This document shows positions 44,172-53,326 of a stretch of DNA of 64,000 nt, piece after piece. The notes beneath the pieces were generated by a model. That model did not search any database, was not told the DNA's origin, and worked only from the letters and a program-made list of their open reading frames with translations. This DNA comes from Candidatus Cacconaster scatequi (lineage in GTDB: Bacteria > Bacteroidota > Bacteroidia > Bacteroidales > UBA932). How positions within the stretch are numbered: the first letter of the stretch is position 1; every line of letters starts with the position of its first letter. The stretch lies in assembly GCA_018065305.1 (NCBI GenBank), contig JAGHTO010000026.1, forward strand, positions 1 through 64,000, written 5' to 3'. A program made the position numbers and the translations under genes.

Positions 44172-45860
44172 TCATCTGCAATCCCTGAACAAGTTGTTTC
44201 TCACCGATTTGTTTCCGAGCCGCATCGCACGCTCCTCCGACACCTTGCGGACAGCCCCTTCATCCGCCAGATTTATTCCGAATCCGTCCCATACAGGATC
44301 GGGATTTCCGAGGATCCCCATCACCGTGGGGTAGATGTCCATCTGATAGCATTCCCCCTCCACCTGCCTGTTGGCCTTTATGTGCGGAGAGTAGATGACC
44401 AGCGGGCAATAAGGGTCTTCGACCCTGTACGGAAGGCCTGTGTGGGAGCAATATCTTTTCATCGACTTGCGTCTGTCCTTGTAGAAAATCGTATGGTCAC
44501 CCGTTATCACTATGGTGGCATTGTGGAGCAAACCTCCGGCCTCCGTCTGTTCAAGTATGGCACGCATGTTTTCGTCGGTGTAATTCATACACTTGACATA
44601 GTTCGCCATCAGAAGCGGCATATCCGGAGATGTCTGCAGGGAAGACTCGGCGGCTCCGGCGGTAAACGGGACGTGGGAGGAAAGTGTCAGCGAGTGGACG
44701 ACTTTGAATCCCTTCCTCACGTGTTCCAACACGCAATCGAATATCTCATCATCGTCCTTTCCCACCTGTACCGTAGTGCCATATCCTTCCGCCGGGGACA
44801 TCTGTTTCTGATTCCACACCTCATCGCTGTGAGGTATTATCATCACTGCATCTCCATCCGAATTGGAAGCTATCGACGGATAGGTCTGTTCGGAATAAGT
44901 GAAACATACCGCACCGTGATCTATCGGGAGAATCCCCGTGTTTATTATGAACTGGCCGTCAGATGACGTCCCGGCAAGAATCTGCGGCTTCAGACTGTCG
45001 GAATAAAGTACGTTGTCCTTATGGGTGAACGCCTCCAGATTCGGCATTATCTCCTTGTGCACCGCCCAGGATTCAAGGGATTCTATCAGAAGTATTATCA
45101 CCGTATCGGAAAAAGACTTCCTTTCCCCCTTAAGCTCGGGATGGTACAACAAAGCCATATCCGCCGTCTCATCGGGGCGGAACGACGCGTCCAGATTCCT
45201 CTCATCTTTTCTCAGGATGCGGGCCACATCGCTCATATCATATATGAAGAGATGGGATACGGAGATCTCCCGGCAATAGTCGTTGATATACGGGAATATG
45301 TTGTGCATCTTCGCGCTGAAGGGGTTGAAGCATCTGTATTCCTCCGGCACCGTACGGTTGACCATCGCCATTCCGGGGAAGTGAGCCGCAAGACAGAGAG
45401 CAAACGTAATCAATGCCCGCAGAGGACTTGCCCCGGATTTGATTCCCAGAAGGAAGGCCGCCACGGCATATAATACGGGTACGGCCAGATACCACAGGTC
45501 AAACCATTCGAAAAGACCCATTATCCCACCTCCGAACCCCTTCAGATTACCCATCAGAGTGGACGAATACCCATCGAAGCAAAGGCCGTTCGATCTGATA
45601 TAAACCTGATTGGAACAAATCCACAGTGAGAAGAGGAAAAGGAACACCACAGTCCATTTCCTGTTTCCGAACAAATATGCGAAGCCCGTGAAGAAAAGGC
45701 AGGCTGAGACTTTCAACAGAAGATATGAAACCGGTTCGGACGGAACGCCCGGCCAGTTGTGCAGCGTGAAAATCAGAATGTCAGCCAGCATTGCCAGAAA
45801 AAACAATCCCGGGACAAGCCATTTCCGACCGGTTACTCTATGATTTCCCGAATTTCGCAT
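44172..45860 (-). CDS. LtaS-like membrane phosphoglycerol transferase (alkaline phosphatase/sulfatase superfamily)
   Basis: The 562-residue protein has about five N-terminal membrane spans (to about residue 165) and a large extracytoplasmic catalytic domain. In it, VIILLIESLES (metal-binding E), AGTSSDGQF (catalytic threonine), LSSHVPF and VITGDHT match the LtaS/OpgB/EptA-like layout. Substrates of this family include phosphatidylglycerol and phosphatidylethanolamine; which is used here cannot be told. The frame opens at a TTG (45869), but the first ATG is 45860. A consensus -7 box TATATTTG ends just 6 bases before that ATG, which would give a nearly leaderless transcript. The DAG-kinase-family gene follows after 1 base. 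Confidence 0.85.
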   Translation of the reverse strand: MRNSGNHRVTGRKWLVPGLFFLAMLADILIFTLHNWPGVPSEPVSYLLLKVSACLFFTGFAYLFGNRKWTVVFLFLFSLWICSNQVYIRSNGLCFDGYSSTLMGNLKGFGGGIMGLFEWFDLWYLAVPVLYAVAAFLLGIKSGASPLRALITFALCLAAHFPGMAMVNRTVPEEYRCFNPFSAKMHNIFPYINDYCREISVSHLFIYDMSDVARILRKDERNLDASFRPDETADMALLYHPELKGERKSFSDTVIILLIESLESWAVHKEIMPNLEAFTHKDNVLYSDSLKPQILAGTSSDGQFIINTGILPIDHGAVCFTYSEQTYPSIASNSDGDAVMIIPHSDEVWNQKQMSPAEGYGTTVQVGKDDDEIFDCVLEHVRKGFKVVHSLTLSSHVPFTAGAAESSLQTSPDMPLLMANYVKCMNYTDENMRAILEQTEAGGLLHNATIVITGDHTIFYKDRRKSMKRYCSHTGLPYRVEDPYCPLVIYSPHIKANRQVEGECYQMDIYPTVMGILGNPDPVWDGFGINLADEGAVRKVSEERAMRLGNKSVRNNLFRDCR

Positions 45861-45866
45861 ATCTGG

Positions 45867-45874
45867 CAAATATA
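45867..45874 (-). promoter_or_regulatory. Possible -7 box before the LtaS-like gene
   Basis: TATATTTG on the - strand fits TAnnTTTG exactly. It ends 6 bases before the ATG at 45860, so a transcript from it would have almost no 5' leader. It lies in the 25-base gap after the histidine kinase stop and could start a separate unit of four genes. Confidence 0.45.
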
Positions 45875-45894
45875 TGAATTTTTCAGCAATATCC

Positions 45895-48800
45895 TCAGGA
45901 GGCAGGAAGCTTTATCGTAAAGCAGGCTCCTCCGAGAGAAGACTTCGAATAGGATATCTCCCCTTTCGCCTGCTCTATTATATTACGGCTGATTGCAAGG
46001 CCCAGTCCGTTTCCTCCGCTCTTGGTAGTGAAATTCGGGGTGAACAGTTTCGGAAGATTCTCTTCACTTACGCCGGGGCCGTTGTCCTCTATCATCACCA
46101 CATATCCCGTGTCGGGGTTTCCGTCCAGAGTGATTTTTACCTGCCCGTATTCAGTGCCGGAGCCCTCTATTGCCTGAATGGAGTTCGTGATGAGGTTGAC
46201 AAACACACGCGACAGCTGGCTCCTGCGAGCCTCAACCAGCGCATCTTCAACATTCTGAAGATATCTCACGGAAATATTCTGCCTGTTGTCGAAAAGCACG
46301 GCGGACTCCCGTATCACCTGATCGAGGTCCACGGTTGAGATTTGTTCGGAGAATGACTTCGAGAAGGAGGAGAACTCCGTGGCCGTTTCTGAAAGGGTAT
46401 CTATCTGCTCAAGAAGAGATTTGCTGATTTTCTCCAGTTTCTCCTCCCACCCGGGGACATTTTCATTCTTGAGACGCATCAGATACTGTATGCTGAGCCT
46501 CATCGGGGTCAGAGGGTTCTTGATTTCGTGGGCAATCTGGCGGGCCATCTCCTTCCAGGCCTGCTCCCTTTCCTGCTGCGCAAGCCTTCTGGTACTCTCT
46601 TCCAGTGCATCGACCATATTGTTGTATGACTTTATCAACACTCCGAGCTCGTCCTTCGTGTTTTTGTATTTGATATGTCTGTTTGTTCCGGAAAGGGCCA
46701 GCCTGTCAATCTTGCTCTTAATCTCCGCAAGCGGTCTGGCAATCGAGTTAGCCATGAAAGAGCCTATCAGAATGGCGGCAATCAGGAGAACGAGATATAT
46801 GTTGACAATGGTCGATATGGTGGATACGGCTGTTTCCCGCACGTCTCCGGTCTGTTTCGTGTAAGGAATGTTGACAACCGCCACCATATCCCCGTCAGCA
46901 TTGAACAGAGGAGCATAAAGGGAATAATATGTCATTCCGGCAAGACTCTCAACCGTCATATAGCTGGTGGACCTGTTAAGGCATATCTCCCTGAATGCCT
47001 TGTGATTCATCCTCTTTCCCGCTATCAGCTGCTCATAGATTTCCGGTTTGGTCGTGGTCAGCAGGGAGCCTTTCGTATCATACAGGCTGACGTCGCTTCC
47101 GCTGATTCCGGATACTTGGGCTATGGCGGCGGAAAGCTCCGGCGTGAGCACTTCATTGTACAGCATTGCATACTGACAATGCTCGGAAAGCGCTTTACAG
47201 ACCATATTCAGTTTGTCCTGAGCCGTTTCATTGGTATTCTGTATGTTCAGCCTTGCGACATAACTCACGCTTCCGATTCCCATACTGAGGAACGCCACCA
47301 CCATCGACCCTATGATAAGGAACGTCACCTTGCGGCGGAGAGAATGTTTGGGGAGGAGGATCTGCTTGCTCTGACGGGCCCATCTGGTGAACAGGAGGAC
47401 AAAGAGGCCCAGGAATATGACCAGATAGGAGAAAGAGACCACGTGGGTGAAAAGGGGCTGCCGCATGTGCGAAAGAATCACCACATCCTCACCCGATATC
47501 TTGTTTACGAAATGGGTGTAGCCCCCCAGATTGGTCTGGTAATAACCCTCTTTCGTTCCGAATGATTCCGGGGATACGGGATAACTGTAGGCCCCGTCGC
47601 TTGTGACCAGCCTTCCGTTATGATACTTTGCGAATGAATACCGGCTCGGGACGTATGTGTTCCGGGGTTGCTGCATTCCCAGAAGTTCGAGGGAGTTTCC
47701 CGCCCTTGCATTCTGATACTTGGAGGTGAACAGGATGAAAAGTCTGGAAACCACAAGTTCGTCGGAATCTATGAAAGAAAATGTTCCGAGATATGTCGTC
47801 TTCCCGTCAAAGTTGTTTATGAATGATATGTTGGAACCGGAGAAAAGAGGGACTCCGTACTGGGCCAGCATATCGTCATAGAACTGGAAGCAGCCTACGG
47901 GTTCGGCTCCTGTGCGGAGATCAAGCAGATTGCCCGGAGCGCAAACGGTTATCTCAATGTCATACTGCTGCACTATATTGGCAGATATGTATCTGTCCAG
48001 GAGCCTGTTGCGAATCAAATCCGTAGCCTTGACACTGGTAAGGACCCCTATGAACGAATCGTTGTTTATCTGCTGCTCGATATCAATCAGTTCCACCTCC
48101 ATCGAGAGGTCCCTGTCCACTGCAAGTTTGGTCGTCCTCACTCTGTTGCTCTCGAAAGCCTTTTCCCTCCCGTAGAGTCCGATTGTCACCACACTGGAAA
48201 GAGCCACGAGAACGATATACCCTATCATATTCTTCCACGCGAACATACTGGAATGTCTCCATCTGGACGAAAAGAAGAGTATCAACTGAATCATCTGCAG
48301 AAGAGCCAGAACAAGCATCGCATAACTGAAATAACACAGCAGCGAATAGAGGGACAGTTCGCTCAGTTTGAACAGTTCAAGGTTGATGTTTGAATTCAGG
48401 GCCAGGGATTTCAGGAAATAGAAGCAGTAGAGGATCAGCAGAATGGCAACAGCAACCAGTCCCGCCATCGCGGCCGCCCCGGACTTGCGGGAAGCCTTCT
48501 GCAATTTACGGTACATATTGTACCTCAACGTAAAGAACGAATAGGCGGCAAGTGATATCAGCGTGCTGTTTATCAGAAGATTGCCAAGAGAGTTGAAGAA
48601 AGCTGTATCGGCATAATATATCGGGGAGAATATTTCTCCCGGATTTGCCGTGGTATTGACATAGACTGCGGATGCAATCCGGACAAGAGCCAGAGCCGCC
48701 AGAGTCCACAGAAAACTCGTTCTGTCGTGCCTCCGGAAATGATTGAAGAAAGCGGCAATGAGCAGAAGAAGGAAAGAGACCCATATCAACGGGGTGCCCA

Positions 48801-49455
48801 CTCCGGAAAACGAGGTGAGGTCCTCCGAAACAATCGAGAAAAGGGGCTCCCCTTCTATTCCGTACACGATTGCCGAATCGTCATTGTGTATGCTTTCGGT
48901 CGTGAAGCCATCCCCTATATGGAGATGCCTGTTCACACGGTCTTTCAGATAATTGGACGGATATTCCGTCCGGACCAGGATACCCGTCACCACCTTGACG
49001 GAGAAATCATTGGAAATCTGCGTATTGACTATATACCACGAGGATCCCAGATTCACATACTGCTCCTTGACGCCTATATATGCGAGAGGGGTGGAATATA
49101 CGTTACGGTCATTTCTGTACTGTAGACGGTAACTGAACGAATAGGCTCTGATGGCATCATTGGATATCGGGAACTGGTGCGTCCAGGAACATAGGGAGTC
49201 GTTCCTGTAGCAATAGATGACCATATCTTCCGGCAAGTCATCCATATCTGTCCATTCGCCATTCGCTTCGAGAGCCTTTATCGCATACTGCTCGATGATT
49301 CTCTGTCTCTTATGCAGGGCGCTTTCGACTTTGCCCACCTCGTTGGAAAGCCTCCTCCCATAGTTGGAAGAGAGGAAAGAGAGGGCAAAGACCACGACTG
49401 CGGCGACGAGCAGTCCCCGCAATACAACCTTTGAATATGATGATATCCTGCTCAC
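45895..49455 (-). CDS. Large NtrY-like membrane sensor histidine kinase
   Basis: The 1186-residue protein has an N-terminal membrane helix (about 10-30), an extracytoplasmic region, a central cluster of about six spans (roughly 215-430), a second extracytoplasmic sensor region, and two further spans. A HAMP-type linker follows (RPLAEIKSKIDRLALSG), then the kinase core. The phosphorylated histidine is H976 in AHEIKNPLTPMRLS, the NtrY-type H-box. The N-box has NLITNS (about 1087-1092) and the G boxes are DNGPGV (1124-1129) and GGNGLGL (1147-1153). It starts with GTG overlapping the rlmH stop as GTGA. No response regulator is encoded nearby, so it is an orphan in this window. Envelope-enzyme neighbours suggest it senses an envelope signal, which is inference. 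Confidence 0.9.
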   Translation of the reverse strand: MSRISSYSKVVLRGLLVAAVVVFALSFLSSNYGRRLSNEVGKVESALHKRQRIIEQYAIKALEANGEWTDMDDLPEDMVIYCYRNDSLCSWTHQFPISNDAIRAYSFSYRLQYRNDRNVYSTPLAYIGVKEQYVNLGSSWYIVNTQISNDFSVKVVTGILVRTEYPSNYLKDRVNRHLHIGDGFTTESIHNDDSAIVYGIEGEPLFSIVSEDLTSFSGVGTPLIWVSFLLLLIAAFFNHFRRHDRTSFLWTLAALALVRIASAVYVNTTANPGEIFSPIYYADTAFFNSLGNLLINSTLISLAAYSFFTLRYNMYRKLQKASRKSGAAAMAGLVAVAILLILYCFYFLKSLALNSNINLELFKLSELSLYSLLCYFSYAMLVLALLQMIQLILFFSSRWRHSSMFAWKNMIGYIVLVALSSVVTIGLYGREKAFESNRVRTTKLAVDRDLSMEVELIDIEQQINNDSFIGVLTSVKATDLIRNRLLDRYISANIVQQYDIEITVCAPGNLLDLRTGAEPVGCFQFYDDMLAQYGVPLFSGSNISFINNFDGKTTYLGTFSFIDSDELVVSRLFILFTSKYQNARAGNSLELLGMQQPRNTYVPSRYSFAKYHNGRLVTSDGAYSYPVSPESFGTKEGYYQTNLGGYTHFVNKISGEDVVILSHMRQPLFTHVVSFSYLVIFLGLFVLLFTRWARQSKQILLPKHSLRRKVTFLIIGSMVVAFLSMGIGSVSYVARLNIQNTNETAQDKLNMVCKALSEHCQYAMLYNEVLTPELSAAIAQVSGISGSDVSLYDTKGSLLTTTKPEIYEQLIAGKRMNHKAFREICLNRSTSYMTVESLAGMTYYSLYAPLFNADGDMVAVVNIPYTKQTGDVRETAVSTISTIVNIYLVLLIAAILIGSFMANSIARPLAEIKSKIDRLALSGTNRHIKYKNTKDELGVLIKSYNNMVDALEESTRRLAQQEREQAWKEMARQIAHEIKNPLTPMRLSIQYLMRLKNENVPGWEEKLEKISKSLLEQIDTLSETATEFSSFSKSFSEQISTVDLDQVIRESAVLFDNRQNISVRYLQNVEDALVEARRSQLSRVFVNLITNSIQAIEGSGTEYGQVKITLDGNPDTGYVVMIEDNGPGVSEENLPKLFTPNFTTKSGGNGLGLAISRNIIEQAKGEISYSKSSLGGACFTIKLPAS

Positions 49456-49925
49456 TCGTGATGATAGGGTTCACCCTTTATTATTGTCATAGCCCTGTAC
49501 AGCTGTTCTATGAAAAGCAATCTCACAATCTGGTGGGAGAAAGTCATCTTCGAAAGGGACAGCATCCCGTCCGCGCGGGCATAGACCTCATCCGAAAAGC
49601 CGTAAGGGCCACCGATTACAAAAACCATATCTTTTGACAGATGCGTGGTTTTCCGCTCCAAATCCCGTGCCCATTCAATCGAAGAGAAAGAAGTCCCCCT
49701 TTCGTCCAGCAGAACGGCATATTCACCCGGTCTTATGGATTTCAGTATATTCTCACCCTCCTTCTGCTTTATCTGGTTGCGGGACAACGAGGAAGCCTGC
49801 CTGATATCGGGAATCTCCACCATCTCGAAAGAGATGTAATGCCTGATTCTTCCGGCATACAGTTCCAGTCCGGTCCGGATGTACTGTTCCGCTGTTTTTC
49901 CCACCGTAATCAGCCTGACTTTCAT
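49452..49925 (-). CDS. rlmH: 23S rRNA (pseudouridine1915-N3)-methyltransferase RlmH
   Basis: RlmH methylates pseudouridine 1915 in helix 69 of 23S rRNA at the subunit interface, using S-adenosylmethionine. The 157-residue SPOUT protein carries the trefoil-knot SAM-binding segments YAVLLDERG, FVIGGPYGF and the C-terminal KMTFSHQIVRLLFIEQLYRAMTIIKGEPYHHE, all standard. It is the first gene of the - strand block and is divergent from the DUF4783 gene. Its TGA overlaps the GTG of the histidine kinase. Confidence 0.96.
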   Translation of the reverse strand: MKVRLITVGKTAEQYIRTGLELYAGRIRHYISFEMVEIPDIRQASSLSRNQIKQKEGENILKSIRPGEYAVLLDERGTSFSSIEWARDLERKTTHLSKDMVFVIGGPYGFSDEVYARADGMLSLSKMTFSHQIVRLLFIEQLYRAMTIIKGEPYHHE

Positions 49926-49971
49926 AATGGCTCAATTTTTGTAACTTTACACTTTTACAATTCAATTCATT

Positions 49972-50364
49972 ATGAAGAAACTTCTACTTGCCGCCGTCAT
50001 TCTCTTCTCTTCAGTCCTGATCAATGCCCAAAACAAGGACCAGGACGTGTTCACTCCCATCGGGAAGTATATCAATGCCGGTGATTATGAAAAACTTTCC
50101 GCCTGGTTCGCCGACAACATCGAGCTGGACATACTCGGAGCAATCAACAACTGCACCCGCAATCAGGCCAAACTCATAATGAAGAACTTCTTCAACAATC
50201 ACACCCCGAAGAAATTCTCAATCATACACAAGAGCGGCAAATCGCCCATGAAGTACGCCGTAGGCAAGCTGGATGCCGGCGGAGAGAATTTCAGAATCAT
50301 CCTTTACGTCAAGTCGACCGAGACCGACAATTACATCGAACAGATCAAGGTCGAGAGAGATTGA
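49972..50364 (+). CDS. Secreted DUF4783 protein
   Basis: The 130-residue protein has a Sec signal peptide (about 1-19, ending NAQ). A compact domain follows with VFTPIGKYINAGDYEKLSAWFADNIELDILG and NNCTRNQAKLIMKNFFNNHTPKKFSIIHK, the pattern of DUF4783, a Bacteroidota-specific small domain with an NTF2-like feel. Its role is unknown. It stands alone on the + strand between two - strand blocks. A near-consensus -7 box TAACTTTA lies about 23 bases before the ATG. Its last 20 bases overlap the 3' end of the convergent nucleotidase gene. Confidence 0.85.
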   Translation: MKKLLLAAVILFSSVLINAQNKDQDVFTPIGKYINAGDYEKLSAWFADNIELDILGAINNCTRNQAKLIMKNFFNNHTPKKFSIIHKSGKSPMKYAVGKLDAGGENFRIILYVKSTETDNYIEQIKVERD

Positions 50365-51190
50365 TTTCAAACTTCCCGACTACCACCCCCCTGCCTGAAG
50401 CCTGAACCACAGGCACCGCAATCCCGTCCAGATTTTCAACTTCCTTCGCCTCTTTCAGATAGGTGTGGCTGTGTCCCCCAACAATTATGTCAATGTTCCT
50501 GGAATTTGCGGCCACCACCAGATCCGACGGGTCTTTAATATCTCCCCCGCTGTATCCCAGATGTGAAAGCAGAATCACCAAATCACACTTTTCCTGATTC
50601 CTGAGATATTCGGCCCACCTGTTCACCTCTTCTATAGTGTTCAACTTTTTCAACCCCTTCTGGCTGGACTTCATCACAAGGCTGCTCAGCCCGGTCGGGG
50701 CGACGCCTATTATACCGATTTTCTGACCCGCACGCTTCACTATGGTGTAAGGCTTGACAAAATCCTTGAGCACCGTCTCCGAAAAATCATAGTTGCAGGT
50801 CACAGTCGTGTGTCTTACATTGCTCAGACGGCGTGCCAGTTCCTCCTGCCCGTTGTCAAACTCGTGGTTGCCGAGGGTCGCCACGTCATATCCGAGAGCA
50901 TTGCACAGTTCTACCTCAAGGTCGCCCTTCGCGACGGTGAAATAAGGTGTCCCCTGATTGTAATCACCCCCGTCCAGAAGGAGGACGTTATCCTTTCCGT
51001 ACTCCTTGCGGACACTGTTGATGAATTGCAGACGGCGGTCCACGCCTCCCAGACCTGCATCCCTGCCCACACGGAGGGGTTCGATCTGGCTATGGGTGTC
51101 GTTGGTATGCAGAATGACAAGCTTCCGGGACTGCACCTGGCAGGAACTCAGAATCATCAACGCGAATACGATATATTTCTGTCCTTTCAT
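50345..51190 (-). CDS. 5'-nucleotidase-type metallophosphoesterase half, lipoprotein
   Basis: The 281-residue protein corresponds to only the N-terminal metal-binding half of UshA-type 5'-nucleotidases. It begins with a short lipoprotein signal ending SSC (C17). The motifs HTNDTH, LLDGGDYNQGTP, LGNHEFDNG, LLSHLG and GGHSHTYL are all present, giving a complete dinuclear metal site. The missing C-terminal substrate-binding half is encoded by the gene just upstream, 13 bases away, so the pair is a split nucleotidase. It is expected to act outside the cytoplasm on nucleotides or related phosphoesters. Confidence 0.9.
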   Translation of the reverse strand: MKGQKYIVFALMILSSCQVQSRKLVILHTNDTHSQIEPLRVGRDAGLGGVDRRLQFINSVRKEYGKDNVLLLDGGDYNQGTPYFTVAKGDLEVELCNALGYDVATLGNHEFDNGQEELARRLSNVRHTTVTCNYDFSETVLKDFVKPYTIVKRAGQKIGIIGVAPTGLSSLVMKSSQKGLKKLNTIEEVNRWAEYLRNQEKCDLVILLSHLGYSGGDIKDPSDLVVAANSRNIDIIVGGHSHTYLKEAKEVENLDGIAVPVVQASGRGVVVGKFEINLSRP

Positions 51191-51203
51191 CGTTTTCTCC
51201 TCC

Positions 51204-51941
51204 CTATTCGATTATTTTCACTCTGCCGTCGATGGCAAGTTTCAGTTTTTCTCCCTTTGCGGTCTTGTCCTTGATATAGCCGACAAAAGCATCCCTGAGA
51301 TAGACGCCGCTTGACACCTGATTCTGTGCAACCTTGGACAATGCCAGTCCGTCGCCCCCTTCCATCAGAAAGTTGATTGTCGCCAGCCTGTAGACCCTGC
51401 TGTCATCCAAGGGGGAACCGGCGACGTTCAGTTTGGATATTTTCCTTCCTTCCACCACCAGCTCGACGTTGCTCCAGGCCTGCATCTTTCCGGATTTTAC
51501 CATTCTTTCAAAAATGGCGCGCAGGTCGGAACCCTTCACGTCAAACCAGACAATATCGTTGTTGAAGGGGAATATAGAATATATGTCGTACACCCTGACA
51601 GCTCCCTTGGGCATTGAACTGCGTATGCCTCCGAAATTTGTCAAAGCGACATCCACATTGCCGCCCGAAAGGCTGATTGCACACTCCCGCAGGGCATCCG
51701 CCGCAAAGTTCGAAAGCGGGCTTTCCGGGTAGCGGCCGCTGTATTCATCCTCGGCATAACCGATGATTTCCTGAAGGGGAGCCACCAGCGAATCATACTT
51801 TTCAATGATTTTCGTGACAGTATAGTCCTTGCCGTTGTCAAAAGTGGAATCAATCCTGACCACTTCCCATTTGTAATCCAGCTGCGCGAATGAAAGCGCG
51901 GGAAGCATACAGGCCAGGACTAGAATAGCTGATTTCTTCAT
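51204..51941 (-). CDS. 5'-nucleotidase C-terminal (substrate-binding) domain protein, secreted
   Basis: The 245-residue protein has a signal peptide (MKKSAILVLACMLPALSFAQ) and the UshA-type C-terminal domain: NFAADALRECA, DVALTNFGGIRSSMPKG, YDIYSIFPFNNDIVWFDVKGSDLRAIFE and NFLMEGGDGL. These provide nucleoside stacking and specificity in the one-piece enzyme. The frame is open to 52145, but that region belongs to the permease in another frame. ATG 51941 gives the signal peptide and lies 2 bases after the permease stop. The partner metal-binding half follows. The order, C-terminal half before N-terminal half, is the reverse of the domain order in UshA. Confidence 0.9.
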   Translation of the reverse strand: MKKSAILVLACMLPALSFAQLDYKWEVVRIDSTFDNGKDYTVTKIIEKYDSLVAPLQEIIGYAEDEYSGRYPESPLSNFAADALRECAISLSGGNVDVALTNFGGIRSSMPKGAVRVYDIYSIFPFNNDIVWFDVKGSDLRAIFERMVKSGKMQAWSNVELVVEGRKISKLNVAGSPLDDSRVYRLATINFLMEGGDGLALSKVAQNQVSSGVYLRDAFVGYIKDKTAKGEKLKLAIDGRVKIIE

Positions 51942-51943
51942 TT

Positions 51944-53314
51944 TCAATTGTTTTTCATCCATTTGAACAAATCCTTGAAAGTGGATTTCTTGCCGAAAGA
52001 CAATATTCCTCTTCTGTATATTCTTGCCGACAGATAAGCCGTCGCGACAAACGCCAGCAGAAGCAGTCCGATAGAAAGGATGAGCTCCCACGCCGGAACG
52101 ACCCCGAAAGGAATTCTTGACAGCATCACCATAGGAGAGGTCCATGGAATGATTGACCCCCAGAATGCTATCGGACTTGACGGATGCTGGAACACGTGCA
52201 ACATCATAAAGAGACCCACGAGCATAGGTATGGTTATCGGCATCTGGAGCTGCCCGGTATCGGCAGCATTGTCAACGGCGGCTCCCACCGCTGCGAACAT
52301 TGATGCATAGAGCAGGTATCCGAGGATGAAGTAAATCAGGAAGCACCCTATGATGTAGAGCCAGTTCAGATCGGATATCTGTCGGAGAATTTTCACCATC
52401 CCGACATTCTCCCCATCCTGGGAGGTGGCTTCGACCAATGACGCTATGTTGTCGATGCTTCCGTTCCCCTCCGCTGCCATAATGCTGGCAACAGCCTCCG
52501 GTTGCTTTTCAGCAAGTTTCTGAGAAGCCACGCTGCCGAAGGCCACCACTATTACGAGTGTGAGAGCCACCCACATCACGAACTGGGTCAGCGCGACCAG
52601 CGCAACTCCGATTATCTTGCCCATCATCAGTTCCACGCTTCTGACGGAAGATACCACAACCTCCACGACACGGCTGCTCTTTTCCTCTATGATACTCTGC
52701 ATCACCGAGTTGCCGAACAGGAACACGAACAGGTAGATTACGAAGCCCATCAGATATGCCAGTATCATATAGAGTTCGGCGGAGTCCTCCTTCGCTTCTC
52801 CGCTCTCGGTCATAGTCATCGTGTTGATGCGGATGTCGGTACGGACTGCATCCATTATCTTGTCCAGGTCGTTTATATTGTATGCCGTCAGTTTACGGGC
52901 CTCCACCGCCTTGTTGACAGCATGCTTGACGTTGCCCTTCACATCCACATTCAACGGTTCGTCGGAAAATGCATCCACCGTCACGTTGCCGTCCGCATCG
53001 AGCGCAGAAATGCGAACCACCGCATACAGGCCATTTTCCTTGAGGGCTTTGCTCAAGGCCACGGCATCCTCTCCCGAGGTAATTTGATAAGTCGTGGCAT
53101 CGTCATTCTCGAAAAACGGCGCGCATATACCGGAATCGTCAATCACTTTGACGTTGTAGTGCTCGCTTCCACCTGCAAGCATTATCAGGGCCGGGATGCA
53201 GAAGCACAGACCCAGAAGAAGAGGCGTGAGAAGAGTTGTGAGCAGGAATGTCTTCTTGCGGACGCGGGTAACGTATTCGTGGCCTACGATTATGCCTATT
53301 TTATTGAATTTCAT
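51944..53314 (-). CDS. ABC-2 type transporter permease (NatB-like)
   Basis: The 456-residue protein begins with a cytoplasmic segment, KIGIIVGHEYVTRVRKKTFLL, and one membrane span (about 25-47). A large extracytoplasmic domain follows (about 48-180), then five or so further spans, the pattern of NatB/YhaP permeases. The conserved cytoplasmic EEKSSRVVEVVVSSVRS segment follows the second span. Substrates of such exporters range from sodium to lipids and antibiotics; nothing here decides. It pairs with the ATPase gene 12 bases upstream, and the split nucleotidase follows immediately. Confidence 0.9.
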   Translation of the reverse strand: MKFNKIGIIVGHEYVTRVRKKTFLLTTLLTPLLLGLCFCIPALIMLAGGSEHYNVKVIDDSGICAPFFENDDATTYQITSGEDAVALSKALKENGLYAVVRISALDADGNVTVDAFSDEPLNVDVKGNVKHAVNKAVEARKLTAYNINDLDKIMDAVRTDIRINTMTMTESGEAKEDSAELYMILAYLMGFVIYLFVFLFGNSVMQSIIEEKSSRVVEVVVSSVRSVELMMGKIIGVALVALTQFVMWVALTLVIVVAFGSVASQKLAEKQPEAVASIMAAEGNGSIDNIASLVEATSQDGENVGMVKILRQISDLNWLYIIGCFLIYFILGYLLYASMFAAVGAAVDNAADTGQLQMPITIPMLVGLFMMLHVFQHPSSPIAFWGSIIPWTSPMVMLSRIPFGVVPAWELILSIGLLLLAFVATAYLSARIYRRGILSFGKKSTFKDLFKWMKNN

Positions 53315-53326
53315 CGTCGTTTCCTC

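Noticed and set aside
51942-52145. Upstream extension of the nucleotidase C-terminal-half gene
   Set aside because: It lies within the 3' end of the permease gene in another frame; the signal peptide starts at 51941.
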